Under the pieces are notes generated by a model. It was not told where the DNA came from, did no database searches, and saw only the letters and a program-made list of their open reading frames with translations. This document shows positions 1 through 12,310 of a DNA stretch of 64,000 bases, in pieces. The stretch spans positions 441,397-505,396 of the forward strand of contig VZRR01013893.1 of the NCBI GenBank assembly GCA_013398015.1, read 5' to 3'. The position numbers and the translations under genes are program-made. The first letter of the stretch is position 1. Each line of letters opens with the position of its first letter. This DNA comes from Oreocharis arfaki (Eukaryota; Chordata; Aves; Passeriformes; Paramythiidae).

Positions 1-816
1 CATCCATGGCTCTTGGAGAAACACGTCTCGACAGCTGTCACTGCGTTTAATTAATACTGTCATTGAGTTAGTAATTCATTGCGGCGTTGCTGCTCAGGGA
101 CCCGTAAGTCCAGGGCGTAACAGTGGCCCGGTCTCCCGTGGAAGTCTGACTGTGACTTCTGATTCACGTTTCCTGCAGGATTCAGCGTTCCCTTCCCGCG
201 GCTACGCCTCGCTGAGCCAGAGCTCTTCGCCACTGCACTTTACAGCCTGGCACCTTGATGGAAACAGAAGTTGATGGTGGCCCGAGGTGACGTATGGCCG
301 AGGAGCAGGCCTCCTTTTTTTTTCTGCCACAGCTGCAGCCAACTTTGGCTGGCCTTGTATCTGGGATTTAAATGTCCTCTTCTCAAACAATGAGTTTTTA
401 TTGAGTTAGAGCCTAAACTGAGGTCTTCTAAAGCTTCAGCTTTTAAGGACTACAAAGGTTTGATGTGATTCTTAAGTGTAGTCTGACATACCTTGTCAGG
501 AAGAAGTTCAGTTGGGAATATGGGTGTATGACTCTAGAAGTTATTTTTACTAGAATAGAAATTACGAGAAATTACTACTACTACTAATAGAAATTGCTAG
601 AATCTGAAAACAAGGATTGATCACAACCCTTGATATTTCAAGCCAAAAATTTCAGTCAGAACAATATAAACTGTATAAGACATTTTAAGCAACACACATG
701 CCGTGTTCGTCTTGTGCTTTCTAACAGTTGCTGTATTTATGAAGTCTCTAACAGATTGAACTCCAAGCTCTTCTTTTGAAGGAGTATGTTTCTCTTGTAT
801 TGTGCCTGTTTTGCAG
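1..816 (+). other. INIP 5' flank, probable non-coding first exon and intron
   Basis: Positions 80-330 are richer in G+C and CpG than the rest of the window. A strong donor, CCC|GTAAGT, stands at 103-104 and could close a 5'UTR exon spliced to the acceptor at 816. A second possible exon start is TTCCTGCAG at about 171-179. No TATA box or transcription start can be assigned, and the true promoter may lie before position 1. No coding sequence is seen. Confidence 0.35.
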
Positions 817-904
817 ATATTTGTGGGGGTTAAAAGATTTGAATTCCAGCTGAATAAAACAAGGGCTGAAAATTGAAGGATGGCAGCAAATCCTTCAGGA
901 CAAG
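817..904 (+). CDS. INIP: INIP exon with start codon (5'UTR 817-879, coding 880-904)
   Basis: A pyrimidine-rich acceptor (CCTGTTTTGCAG, AG at 815-816) precedes the exon. The ATG at 880 opens MAANPSGQ and the exon ends in phase 1 before GTAGGT at 905. Because there is an acceptor upstream of the ATG, at least one non-coding 5' exon must exist. Only nine codons (the last one split) are encoded here, so the exon is found by homology and splice signals rather than by ORF length. Confidence 0.9.
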
Positions 905-3900
905 GTAGGTTTTAATCTAAGTATTCAAGGGAAAAGACTATGTGCAAATTGTCAGTGAAGTCACCATAACTGTAAGTTTATTTTTATGGAAAGATGAAGA
1001 AAGGGAAGAGAGGTGGGGCTGAAAGCAGCAGAATGACAGCAATTCTTCTGTGACAAGGTACACACACATTTAATGGTTGAAAAAGACCACTGGAGACATG
1101 CTTTTACTGCAAGCTCTGAATTACTGAGCCCTAGGTTGTGCTCAGGGTTAGGAAGTAGCTACCATGCCTGTGGTACAGTGATGATTTCCTGAAGCTTATT
1201 TCAGACACTTGCAACACTTGGCACTGAACATGACTTGCAGCTCTTGCACTCAACATCAGAGAACAGCCAGAACTGAAGTACCTTCCATGTTGTGATGGGA
1301 ACAGCAAGACCCAGGCGGTAATATCTGTCACAGGCAGCAAGTGGCCAGGCCTAGGAGGAAAAGCCAATTAAAACCATAATGCTAACTGCGATGAAATGTT
1401 CCTTTGTACCAAGATACATCTCAATTGCATCCTTAAAGTAATAAAAGTCGGTCCATCTATCCAGGCAATGCATGTGCTTTAGAGGGGGCTGAAGGTCTGG
1501 GAGTGTCACTTGATAAATTTGAAGGAAATTAAATCACCCTCTACAGGTGTTTTCTGGAAACTTTAGGGGGTTTCTGAGGCTTTTCTTACATGGAAGAGCT
1601 AAGGAAAAAGCTTCTCAGGTATGGCTCTTCCCTTACTTGGTTATGAGAAATGAATTCTGGGTTCAGTTTCCCAGCAAGTGGAGACTTTTTTCAGATCTGT
1701 GTTTGTGTCCTTACCTCAAGTCCTGCATAGCTGGGTATTGCTGGATGATACTTCAGGGGGTATAATATGACTTGTGTGGGTCCAAAACACAGATTTGACT
1801 TGCTACTTGACGAAAAGGAGGTAGTTTCTAGAATGCTTATTGAGATTTTGCGAGGTGTTGAGAGAGGAGTACTGCAAATTGCAGAGCTGTCTGTTTGTGA
1901 ATTTTAACTCTGAGGAAGTTTTTGGTACATAATGGTAAATCTTGCTATGTTCTGTGAATACCAAATCAGCATCATTGCAAGGAATAGAATGTTGTCATAG
2001 AAAGTTAAAAGCTGCCTTTTCTTAAGTATATTGGTTTTTAGTGCCAGAATACCTTAGCTTCTCTCCCGATTCCGGACCTTATAATTTAATAGAGCCTTGG
2101 AATCTTTTGTATTTGAGATATCCCTTACAGACTCACTGAAGGAATCATGTAATTATCATATGAAAATTGTTTGCACTAAGCAGACAAGAAACACTATCAA
2201 ATTTAATTACCAAATAAGCCTATAAATAGTGCAACTAGGAGAATTAGAAAGGAACAGGTAAATATAAACAGCAGTTCAGGGCTTCTGTCTTGGCTAGATG
2301 CAGTCTAATAGTGAAAATGATTGAGAAAAACATTGCATTTTTAGCTTGCCTCATGGCATATGTATTAGTACTGTTCAAGCAATCCATTCTCTTCACTTGG
2401 ACAAAAGGAATAGAAGTTTACTGAAATGCTCACCAGAACACTTATGAATGGTAGCACTTGCTCAGGCAGAGCTGTAAGGATGAGTTAAACATTAGCCTTC
2501 TACACCGGTAGACTGTAATGGGAATTTTTTGTACCAAATTACTGCTTTTCCTTTGATCGGTACCAGGTATTTTCTTAGGAGTTAATTTGAGTTTTCCATT
2601 GATTACAGACTTGGACTATAACAGTTAAGATTTTGTGGACCAAACTTTTATTCATTGGCCTCCTAGGGAAGCACTCTTGGTGGTGAGCTGCATATGAGTG
2701 CAGAAAAACCAAGCAAAATTGAATGAAAAGGCTTATTTCAGTTTGTTAGTATCACACAGACCCGATTGCATGAGACTGACTGTGGCATTTAAAAGCAATG
2801 GAAGATCTTCTAGCATGCTGTGCATTGTCCCCCAGATGAGCTCCAGAGTGGTACACTTTGATGGGTGGAAATGAGCTTCTGAATTACAGCAAGTACTTCC
2901 AGGTACTCAGAAATACACTGCCTCTACTGCAATACTTCACAGTACTTAGGCAACATGCTTTCATCAGGCTGTTCATGTGTGATGCCTTTGCTTGTGTGCA
3001 GCAAGGCCAGAGCATTCCTTGCATGTAACTGGGTTAACCATGCTGTGTGTGAGTCCTCCTAGAAGAAGCCCTCTGAGATGAGAGAAATGTAAGTGCTCAG
3101 GACAGATTTCTCCTTTAGATCCACCCAAAGGTGGAAAAAGTACAGATCCTTCAGACAGGGATGAACCTTTCAGAAAAGAAGAGTTCTGGTACGTTGGAAG
3201 AGCAAACTCTTTGAAACATGAACAGAATTCTAAGTTTCTGTAGCAATTCTACAGAGTCTCTTTATATCCTGGCAATTGTCTGTGCTTTTGGCCTAAAGGT
3301 ATGTGAGTGCATTCACATAGAACAGTCTAAGCAGCTAGATTTGGCTCTCTGTTCACTGAGTCTGAAAAGGAAGATTGTGCTGTTCTGCACTGAATTTTGT
3401 CATGATCGACACACTTTGCTCTTCCCCATCTGAGTCTGATCTGTGTGTAAGCAGAGTACTTGATAACTTTGCAGCCAGTAAGCTGTCAGTTACTTATATT
3501 CAGCATGCATGTAGCTGTTTTCTGGAGGCACAGACAAAATACTAACGTATTTTTCAGTAATTCAACTTAAATTACTGAATAACCAGTATGCCTTTTGTTT
3601 CATTGTCACACAAAGTGTATGAAAGCTTATCCAGATGTAGATTGTTACTGAGAGTATTGGTGTGCAGCAGACTATTAGATGATGTTTTGAGATGCCAGTC
3701 ATCATAAGCAGAAGAGGACATCACAATAGAATTACTCCCATGTTTTTCTCAAGTGGTGCATGTTTAAAAAGGTCTTTAGATTCTGTTTTTTAAGAGGATG
3801 CCACCTCACTTCATGAATGCTGCCATTTATAGCAACATGCACTTCAGTAAAGAAATTGCTTTAAATCTTTCTGAATTGAGTAGGCAGGACAATGTGCAGT

Positions 3901-6900
3901 GCCTTCCAATGTTCAGAGCTTGGAGCTGACATACAGCTTCAAAAACATTTTCCAAGTAAAAGTGTACCTTGAACACAAAGAAGTGGAGGGCTCTTGGGTG
4001 CTGTTACACATCTATGGACAAATGATAAATTGTGCATCTTAGAAAAAACTTAAACGTGCTGTGAATTAGAAGCAACCAACAAATCAAGGAAAAGATAATC
4101 AATGAAAAGCAAAAACTTTTAAAAAGGTAATGCTGGTTCTTGCCATGCAGAGTTATTTAGAAGAACTAACTGACACAGATAATGGTGAGATACGGTGGTA
4201 GATAAGGTGTTAAGATTAGGTTAAAGAGAGGAGCTTGCTGTGAGCTCTGAAAGCTGCCAGTATCACTCAGCAAGCCTTCAGCTTTCTTTGGCTTTCTACC
4301 TTTCGTGTGCAGAAAATAGGTTCAAGTAATCTTTCCAGTCCTGCACAGATAAAATGCTTGATGTCAGAAATGGAGGTATCAGAAAGGTTTAAATTCTAAA
4401 TGTCCTGAATCTGCTACATTAGAGAGTAATCTGAGGATCTGGGTGCTCAGTTTGATATCAATAGATCAATGGCACTGCCATTGTGATGCCTTGCTGCCTT
4501 GAACAGGTCATTTTGTGTCAGGACTCCTGTCAGCAAAGGAGAGAAAAATATTAAAAAACTGCAGTATTCAAGCAGTTCAAAGTCAAAATATTAGTGCAAC
4601 TCAGTCCAGTCAAGGGAAGTCGAAATTTAAAGCTTATATTAGTAAGTTCCTGTGTTTGAAAATCTGTATTTACTTTCACAGATGAGAATCTGGTCTGTAC
4701 TAAGGACGGCTTTTGATTTTTGCATGTCCACATTTTTAGTACTAGAAAGCAGAACAGACAAATCTACAGATGAAAAATTACTCTTGTTTATAATTGAAGC
4801 GGGAAACTTCTGTAGGAGTTTCAAGCTGGTCTTTATGAGAGCGCTTTGGGTTCCTGGTCAGGGAAGAATCTAAATGAAAATTTTGGTTATGTTTTGCCAG
4901 ACACAGTTAATTACTTTCTAAGGATGCCAGAATTTCTCTGCAAAGTGGATTTCTCATATTTCACCCCCTCCATTGTTAACCTTTAAATGAACAGGCTTTG
5001 CTTTGCATGTTGAAGTTTATCTGCAGGAACTTCACGTTGCTCAGCTGAGGACTACTAACATGTACATGTTGAATGTGCTCCTCCACCTTCTTAAACAGGC
5101 TTTTTTCTCCTTACCATTAACAAATTTTCTTGAACAAGTGACTTTTTCAGCACAGCAGGTTGCTGATGGTCACTGTCTGAACTCTAGTGCAAAATACTAC
5201 TTTAAAAAAACAACCAACAATCAAACAAAAAACACACCACAAAGCTCTTAGTAGAGGTATTAAAAAAAAACCACTTAGGTTTCTTCTGAATACCTGTAGA
5301 GTTTCTGCTATAAGATACTGTAACAAGACTCAAAATAGCAGACGAAATCTTCTACAGTTTCTGATCACAGTTTAAAACCAGCATTTTAAATGTCTCAAGC
5401 TTTCTGAATCATACCATCTGCTTCATGATAAATTTAAGCATATTTAGTTTTTATTTTTTTAGATCACAACAACTTATATTAAGTGGTCTCTTTTTCTTTC
5501 CTTAATCATCATACCTTCTGAATTCCAAGCATGCATTTAGATTTCTGCAATTCAAGATAACCAAGCAGTAGCAGAAGGGTGCTGAGTAATACGTCAAGTA
5601 TAAAGATTTATGGATTAAAATTGTGTAGAACGAGCCTACAGATATGGTCGTTTTAGATCAGACCCTCTTAGAGGTGCTTCTGTTATCCTATTCCCACATT
5701 ATTTCCAGAATTTACAAGAATGTAAAGTCTGGGCTAGCTGCAGCTCGGAAGTGTTAAATCCTAGCTTGTTGACAGGATTTGTCAGCCTCTCTATGTCTGC
5801 TGTGTTTTAATGTTTCAGATTCATTGCAAGCGCAAGGTCTTCAAAAAAGGAGAGAGTGTACAATACCCAAAGAGCAGAGAAACATCAAAGACCTGAATCA
5901 ATACTCTTACAAAACAGAGTTTAAGTGGAGCTAATGCCACATGGGAAGGAGAGATTAGTGGACGGGAAAATACCATTTAATTAAATGTAATTGAAAATCT
6001 TATTAACAAACGTTGAAGTTATTGTGTGTGATCTTACATAAAACCACAGTACAATATAATCAAAAGACTCTGCTCATTTCAAGAACTCTTGAGACACTGA
6101 GGTTTATGGATGTGTATGTTAGGCATGGTAGAAGGAAAAGGTGAGGGTTTGATAGCAAGGCAGTACAGATGCAAATTGTTATTTAGAGTTGAAGGTTCTC
6201 TCTGGTAATTGTTTCCTTCATTAAGCCGTGCAGATGAAAGGAATACTGGATTATGTAATGGAGCATCAACACAAGGTCTGTCAAAGAGGATGAACTTTGA
6301 GTGCAGCTACTGAAAATAAGTCATTTTACCTTGACATGCTAATACTCTCCTTAAGAGTTACTGTTTCTGGCCTTCCTAACAGCTTGTGGGCTATCATGTT
6401 TTAGTGCTGTCGCTAAGACAGTTCTCAGGGTAGGGGCACAGCCACACCAGTTTCCAGAGGGAATCTTTGACTTTTTGTATGGAGAAAATAAATGAGAACT
6501 TGACTTTTACATCTCTTCTTTTTTATGATGGTGTCATTGCTTGTTTTTTGTAGAACAGCAGCAAGTCAGAGATTCAAAAAGAGTGTATTTCTGACAAGAG
6601 GAGTGTCCTTGGTGGCACAGAGGCATGTAAGAGTCAGGTCTGGAGCTGTTGTCCTCAGCTGTGCTGTTCGTGCATGCTGGGCCACAGCAGGGACTTGTGC
6701 ACCTGGTTTGCTTGAGGGCTGCAGTGAGATCCTTTATCATATGAGTCTGGTGTAGGTACAGTAGTTTTGCCATGTTTGCATTTAGAAGGCAACTTTGAAA
6801 AATACGTAGGTGGCAGCTATTTTGAGCATTTTTTGAATTCTCTCAAGTCACCCTACTTCCTGACCCCTTCTCTAGTATTCAAGGTCTCTTTGAGAGAATG

Positions 6901-9900
6901 ATGAAAGCAAATGGAGGCCACGGTCTTAAATTGTGTACAGACAGCTTAATAGTTTAGTTTTGCTTTTCTATTCCAACATTTGATCATACTTAGACTAAGG
7001 GTAGTGTGTATAGGTAAGTACGTCAATATATTTAAACTTTTCTGCACAGATTGAATGAAAGATGTTTGTATAAGCACATGTGCAAGCTTTGTGATTAGCT
7101 CGTTCTTACCTGTTACATATATAATGCTTGTGTTATCGTTTGAAGTCACTGACATGAGAAATTAGGCCCCATGAGCATATTACTCCATTGTTATTGTTGA
7201 GGTGAACATTCAATGACTACATTTTAAATCTAGAACCTGGTAAGTTTACTTTTTTTTTTTTTTGGAAGGTAGTTACTTGATATTGTACCTTGATTGTAGC
7301 TCCAGAACCAGCTTGGGAAGAGATAGAATCTAACTTGAGTTAAAAGGCTCTATTTTAAAATTGTGTTAATATGCGTGATAGCTTATGGAAGCTATTGCAT
7401 GCTGTAAAACAAGAAAAGGAAAAATTAAGCCTGGTTATTAATAGCCTTTTCAAATGAGTACAAAGCTTTGAAGATTAGTGTATTCATCTTAGAATATTGT
7501 ACAGGGACTTCTAATTTCACAGGGTTAGAGTTGGGCCACAGAAGTAAAATAAATATCTCTAATATTTTTCTGTCATTCTCACCAGGTTTCCAGAATAAAA
7601 ATAGGGTTGCAATCCTGGCAGAACTAGACAAGGAGAAGAGAAAGTTACTTATGCAAAACCAGTCTTCCACAAATCACCCTGGAGCCAGGTATTTTATGTT
7701 CTTAGACCTGTTTGGACATCACTGATTACATCAAGGGAAAAAACCAAACAGCTAGTGAGCTGTAAACTTATATAAATATTTAACAGAAGTGTCTTCTGAC
7801 CATCCTTAGTAACAAGGCAGAGGGACATTGCTCTTTAGGAACATACTAGTATTTAAAATTGTTTACATAGCGTGAATTTTGGCTGACATAATGTCCATTT
7901 GAGAATGAGAGAAGCAGATATGCTTACTCAAGTGTATTAAAGTCTACCGTGAAGAAAATTCAGGAAGCAGACACTGAGAAAACATTTAATTATTAGGCTG
8001 AAATGCTCTGGGGAATGGAAGTAGGAGACCATTAGGTTCAGGATTCTGTGTGCTTAGAGAAGAACAATTACAGCAGGAGTGAGTTATTCTTGAAACTCCC
8101 TCTGTGCAAGACAAAGCCAGTTTATGTTACAGCAGATAATCCTGTGAAAGATGCTGTGTTGTAAGGATCATTCTACACCATAAAGTGTAATGATCTAATC
8201 TGAGTTGAAAGGCTGTTACTTGCATTTCTCCTGTACAAGACAAAAAGATCAGATTTTTGTCGTAAATCAGTAACTAGAAAATCATACAATAATTTATGTG
8301 GAGAAATTGAGATCCTTAAACTTTGGGGTTAGCATGAAGTGAGTGCAGTGCCATATTCTAGACGCAGTGTAACCTGCAACACCTGTACTGGAGTCAAATA
8401 CTCTGACTGCGGTCTGAGTGCTGCCCGTGTCTTTTTTTTCAGAGATTCCACGGCACTTTTAATTACGGCATAATGTCAGAAAACATGCAGGATACTTGAA
8501 ATTGCCTCATGTTGACCTCTGAGTGAGATAATAACTGTATGTGGTTATTATTTCAGCAAAATTGTTGGAAAGAAAATCAGAATATCATACTGTTTTGTAC
8601 AACTCCTGGCAACAGTGTTTTCATACTTCATTATAAGTCTGACAGGGTTTCAGGGAGTGTTTGTTTACTCTCTTTTTTCTTTAAGGAAATAAAACACTGT
8701 ATTCTAGTGAGCAGATTTAGAACTTACTAATTTTGAAGGTGGGCATGGCTGGAACCTACAAAGCAGCAGTCAAACTCTCTGCTTTAGATGTGCGATTTTT
8801 GAGAAGCTGACATTTCTTTGATGTTATCCCAAAGGTCTTGGACCACAGAGTTGTCAGAATTGAGACAATAAAAATTGTGCAAATGCGACCAAAAGAGCTT
8901 GATGTACCTGAAGCACAACAGTGGCATGGACAGCATAAGAGTGAATGAGCTAATTGATTTGTGGCCTTGGCATATGAAAATCCTGTATCCAAGAATAGAA
9001 GACCTCTTTTGAAAAATGTCAGCTTATGTTGAAGCATTAAGCTTATCTGCAGAAATCATATTGAAAAGTTAGAGGGTACAGATTAAATGAAAATCAAATA
9101 CCTTCAAAATAACTGAAAATATTGTGTTTTAAATAAGCTGAGTAGTAGTCTTCTCCAGCAGTGAAGGTTATCTTAATACATGCCATAAGCAAAAATTTTT
9201 CTGAATCGTTTTGGTTTTGTTATGCATTTAGGCATAGATTTGGCTGAAGATCTTTGCATGAGCATGGCTGGTTCTCAAAAACTGATTTACTAAATCAGCT
9301 GTTGACATTGAAGCTGCTGGTAAAATTTGGTTGATGAGTTTGCTTGGAATCCTCATAATTTGTACTTTTGTCTCTGTGATTGGTAAGAGCAGGGCTTTCA
9401 GCAGCAGTCTCCAGTGACAATTTCAGAGGTAGTTGTGAACTGTCTTGCAATACAATTCTGATGGCAACTCTCACCTAATTTCCATGTTACTTATATAGAG
9501 CTGAGGATGCTTTTTGTCTTACTTTTGGGTTAAGAAGGCAGATGAGTCTTAAGATATGAAAGACAAAAAAACAGTAATAAATTTTAATAAATTTTAGTTT
9601 GAAGCCTTATTCTGCACTGAGATAGATTAGCTAAATCAGTTTTAGGTATTCCAGGCTATTATCAAGGGATCATTATTTCAGTAAACATCAGTAGGAAGCT
9701 CCTTTATCATAGATAATGAACTGCTGTCCCCCCACCAAAGAACTGCTCTTATACTGAAGTCTGCAGAGCTCTTGTTAGTGCTTCTGTTTATCACAGTTGT
9801 TCATAACAGTCACTCGGTGACTGAGTAGTGGTGAAAGCACAAAGCTGCTTTAGAAATTCCTAGCATTGTGTAACACTGCACCCCAGTGGTTTCACTGACT

Positions 9901-11695
9901 TCAGTGGGACTAAACCCATGAGCAAAATCCAGAATAGGCTTCAGGTTTAGTTTGGCAGGAGTTGTTTATGATGGCTCAAATGGTATAGCTGGGGTCACTC
10001 TATCTACCTTTTTTTCTCTTGTATTAACAAATAGTAATTCCAAACAGTAACTGACAATTGTCAAGCCAGGAGTGAAATAAATGGAGAGCTGAGGAAGTCA
10101 TGGTATCCATGGCTAGAATTGCAAGGACACATGTTTTGTCTGTGGTCTGTGTCATTCCATCTTCTTCTCTCTTGCAGCATTGCACTTGCACGATCACCTC
10201 TGAATAAGGATTTCCGTGATCATGCTGAGCAACAGCACATTGCAGCACAGCAGAAGGCTGCACTGCAGGTGAGCTGATAAAGGCAGAGTTTAGCTTGGCC
10301 CTGTTTCAGATGTACATCCCTTCAGAGAGCAGCCCTGCTCCTAGAGATACTGAAAAGCCCCTTTTAGAAATTAGGTGTCTCACATTTCTGTATTTGTCAT
10401 AAGTGAAGTCTCTTTCATTATGATGAAACACGTCCTTGGGTATGGAGAGCTCCACCCAGTCCCACAGCCATCTCATTGTGTCTCCGTTGAACTCCCTCCC
10501 GTTTTGTTTTTTTTTTTTTTTTGATGCCTTATCAGGCCACCTGAAAAACAGACTAGAGAAGAATAAGTGAATAAAGGTAGGTATTTATTTGAAGGGCTTT
10601 CAAAGGTACACCCTGGGGAGCCAGAGGCTACTGCCAAGATGGACCCTAAGATGGACCTCAGGTCACGAGTTCTTCACACTTTTATGAGTTTGGTCCATTT
10701 GCATATCAAGTTCAATTCTCCAATTAAAGCTACAGTTAATGATGTAATTTTCCGAAAGCTCACGCCCCCCCTTCCCAAGATGTTGGTTTAAGTTTTGGGC
10801 CTAGGACAGGCTGTGTGTCCTTGGAGGGCAGGTCTGGAGAGGGGTTGGTGTGTCTGTCTGGGCTAAGAGAAGCAGCTAACAGACTACAAGAAACTTCAGA
10901 GTTCTACTCTAGACAGTACAGGATTTTAAATTATAAAAGTTAAAACTTAAGGCATCAGTATCTCAAACTGAACTCAGATGGCTCCCCTTGGCCTGCTGGC
11001 CATGCTGTTGCTGGTGCAGTCCACTGTGCCAGTTAGCCTTGACCACTCCAAGGGCACACTGCAGGCTCAGGCTAAATTTGGGATCCAGCAGGGCTTTTCC
11101 CCAGAACATCTAACTTGCTAGAGTCCAGCCTTTGAACTGGGAAAGAGTACGTAGGATTTCACAAAGGTGTTCCAGAGCCATACAGCAGCTGCCTCCCTCA
11201 GGTGAACAAGCATATCTACATCACATGAGTGGAATCCTGGTGTCCCATGTTCAGGAGTGTGTCTGCACTCCATGTAGCAGCTGTCATAAACCAAGATTTG
11301 CAAGCTGGTTTTGGAAGGGAGTGGAAACATGGGGACTAGGCAAAGAAGAGCAATCAGGAGTTGATTTGCTGCACCTCCATGGGGTTGGCTGAAAAGATCA
11401 GCAGAGAATGTCCAAGTTAATTGTGTTGATGGGCCCTATTCTGATGTGGCTGATCTAAAATGCTGGGTTTGAATTTGTCTATGAGAATTATGGAGCAGAC
11501 TGGGAGAAATAAATAATTAATGCTGCAGAAGCCATGAAGTCTTAAATCATGTCAGTGCTGCAGGGAATTATGCTTTAACAAATGCTTTTCTCTCTCCAGC
11601 ATGCACATGCACATTCCTCAGGATACTTCATAACTCAAGACTCTGCATTTGGAAATCTTATTCTTCCTGTCTTACCTCGACTTGAGGCAGAATGA
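880..11695 (+). CDS. INIP: INIP (SOSS complex subunit C), spliced, four coding exons
   Basis: The joined exons 880-904, 7586-7688, 10178-10268 and 11600-11695 total 315 nt, which is 104 codons plus TGA, the same length as mammalian INIP. Every junction is GT-AG and the phases are 1, 2 and 0. The protein begins MAANPSGQGFQNKNRV, continues through NKDFRDHAEQQHIAAQQKAA and ends LPVLPRLEAE, which I recognise as INIP (C9orf80, SSBIP1). In the known family, INIP is the small SOSS-C subunit. It binds INTS3 and the OB-fold proteins NABP1/NABP2 in the nucleus, and the complex senses single-stranded DNA and supports ATM signalling and homologous repair of double-strand breaks. The sequence is largely helical and charged, with no signal peptide or membrane segment. 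It lies tail to tail with KIAA1958, as in mammals. Nothing suggests decay. Confidence 0.96.
905..7585 (+). other. INIP intron 1
   Basis: This 6.7-kb AT-rich intron has GTAGGT at its start and CACCAG at its end. I see only short chance ORFs, a poly-T run near 7250 and no recognisable complete mobile element. A CR1-like snippet near 1070-1095 is too short to call. Confidence 0.85.
7586..7688 (+). CDS. INIP: INIP coding exon 2
   Basis: The exon follows CATTCTCACCAG and ends GGAGCCAG|GTATTT. It completes the split glycine codon, encodes FQNKNRVAILAELDKEKRKL and then LMQNQSSTNHPGA, and leaves phase 2. This is the conserved N-terminal helical segment of SOSS-C. A longer open frame that runs on past 7688 (to 7725) is intron read-through. 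Confidence 0.95.
7689..10177 (+). other. INIP intron 2
   Basis: AT-rich intron of 2.5 kb bounded by GTATTT and CTTGCAG. I see no repeat or second gene in it. Confidence 0.85.
10178..10268 (+). CDS. INIP: INIP coding exon 3
   Basis: The exon follows the acceptor TTCTCTCTTGCAG and ends CTGCAG|GTGAGC. It encodes SIALARSPLNKDFRDHAEQQ followed by HIAAQQKAALQ and ends in phase 0. The central segment is close to identical to the mammalian protein. Confidence 0.95.
10269..11599 (+). other. INIP intron 3, carrying an antisense solo LTR
   Basis: Intron of 1.3 kb bounded by GTGAGC and CTCCAG. About a third of it is the LTR at 10522-10957, whose sense strand is opposite to INIP. Nothing else is recognised. 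Confidence 0.85.
10522..10957 (-). mobile_element. Solo LTR of an endogenous retrovirus (same family as 49415-49852)
   Basis: The 436-bp element has perfect 9-bp inverted ends, TGATGCCTT and AAGGCATCA, the TG...CA of a retroviral LTR. Read on the - strand it has a TATA-like CATAAAAG (10678-10685) followed by AATAAA (10584-10589) and then the end, the normal U3-R-U5 order. A second copy of near-equal length lies inverted at 49415-49852 and shares long stretches with it. No target duplication is visible; the left flank is a poly-T run. No internal retroviral sequence adjoins it. Confidence 0.75.
11600..11695 (+). CDS. INIP: INIP terminal coding exon 4
   Basis: The acceptor TTTTCTCTCTCCAG precedes CATGCACATGCA. 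The exon encodes HAHAHSSGYFITQDSAFGNL followed by ILPVLPRLEAE and stops with TGA at 11693-11695. The end LEAE differs slightly from the mammalian LDPE as I remember it. The 3'UTR follows. Confidence 0.95.
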   Translation, partial: HAHAHSSGYFITQDSAFGNLILPVLPRLEAE

Positions 11696-12310
11696 GGAGT
11701 GCTGTTTGTCTCTGAACTTCAAGATGTGATTTTTGTCCACAGCAGGAGCTGTTTGACCTTTTAATTTCTTTATGTATCTTAAAACCTACTTTTTTCTGGG
11801 TTTTTATGGATGCCATTCAGGAGTGTGAGCTCTAGTGATGGGGAAGTAGTGTTGTTGAAAAATGTTTATCCTGTATTTCTGTTCCTCTGTCAGGTCAAAG
11901 TCAAATGCAAGACTTTTCTTGGAGTCTGAAGTGCACAGGGTTTGCTCTTCCCTGTTTCAGTGCTTCCTTTAAATAAATGTCCAAACCAGAGTCACCAAGA
12001 GATGCACAATCTGTCGGCATTTGTGTTTCTTTTTATTATGTACAGGTATGATTTTTGTAATGAGTAACAAAAATTACTTCTGTCCGTCAAAACAGACACA
12101 AATTTATCAAATGCATCAGCCAGTCTTCCTCCCCCACCCCCTTCTATGCAGGAACATTTCTAATGTACTGTTTGCCATTGTAACATCATCTGGTCTCTAG
12201 TCCTTAGTTGTAGTGTGCCTGCCTCTTACCTTGTTTTGTGAAATATGGAAATGAATTAAAGTGGGGAAAAAAGCAAATGTTTCAAACAGTCATTTTACAG
12301 ACAAAATAAA
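11696..12310 (+). other. INIP 3'UTR with candidate poly(A) signals
   Basis: AT-rich sequence follows the INIP stop. Candidate signals are AATAAA at 11972-11977, ATTAAA at 12255-12260 and AATAAA at 12305-12310. Which is used cannot be told from sequence alone. Confidence 0.5.

Noticed and set aside
1070..1095. CR1-like snippet (GGTTGAAAAAGACC)
   Set aside because: Too short and isolated to separate from chance.
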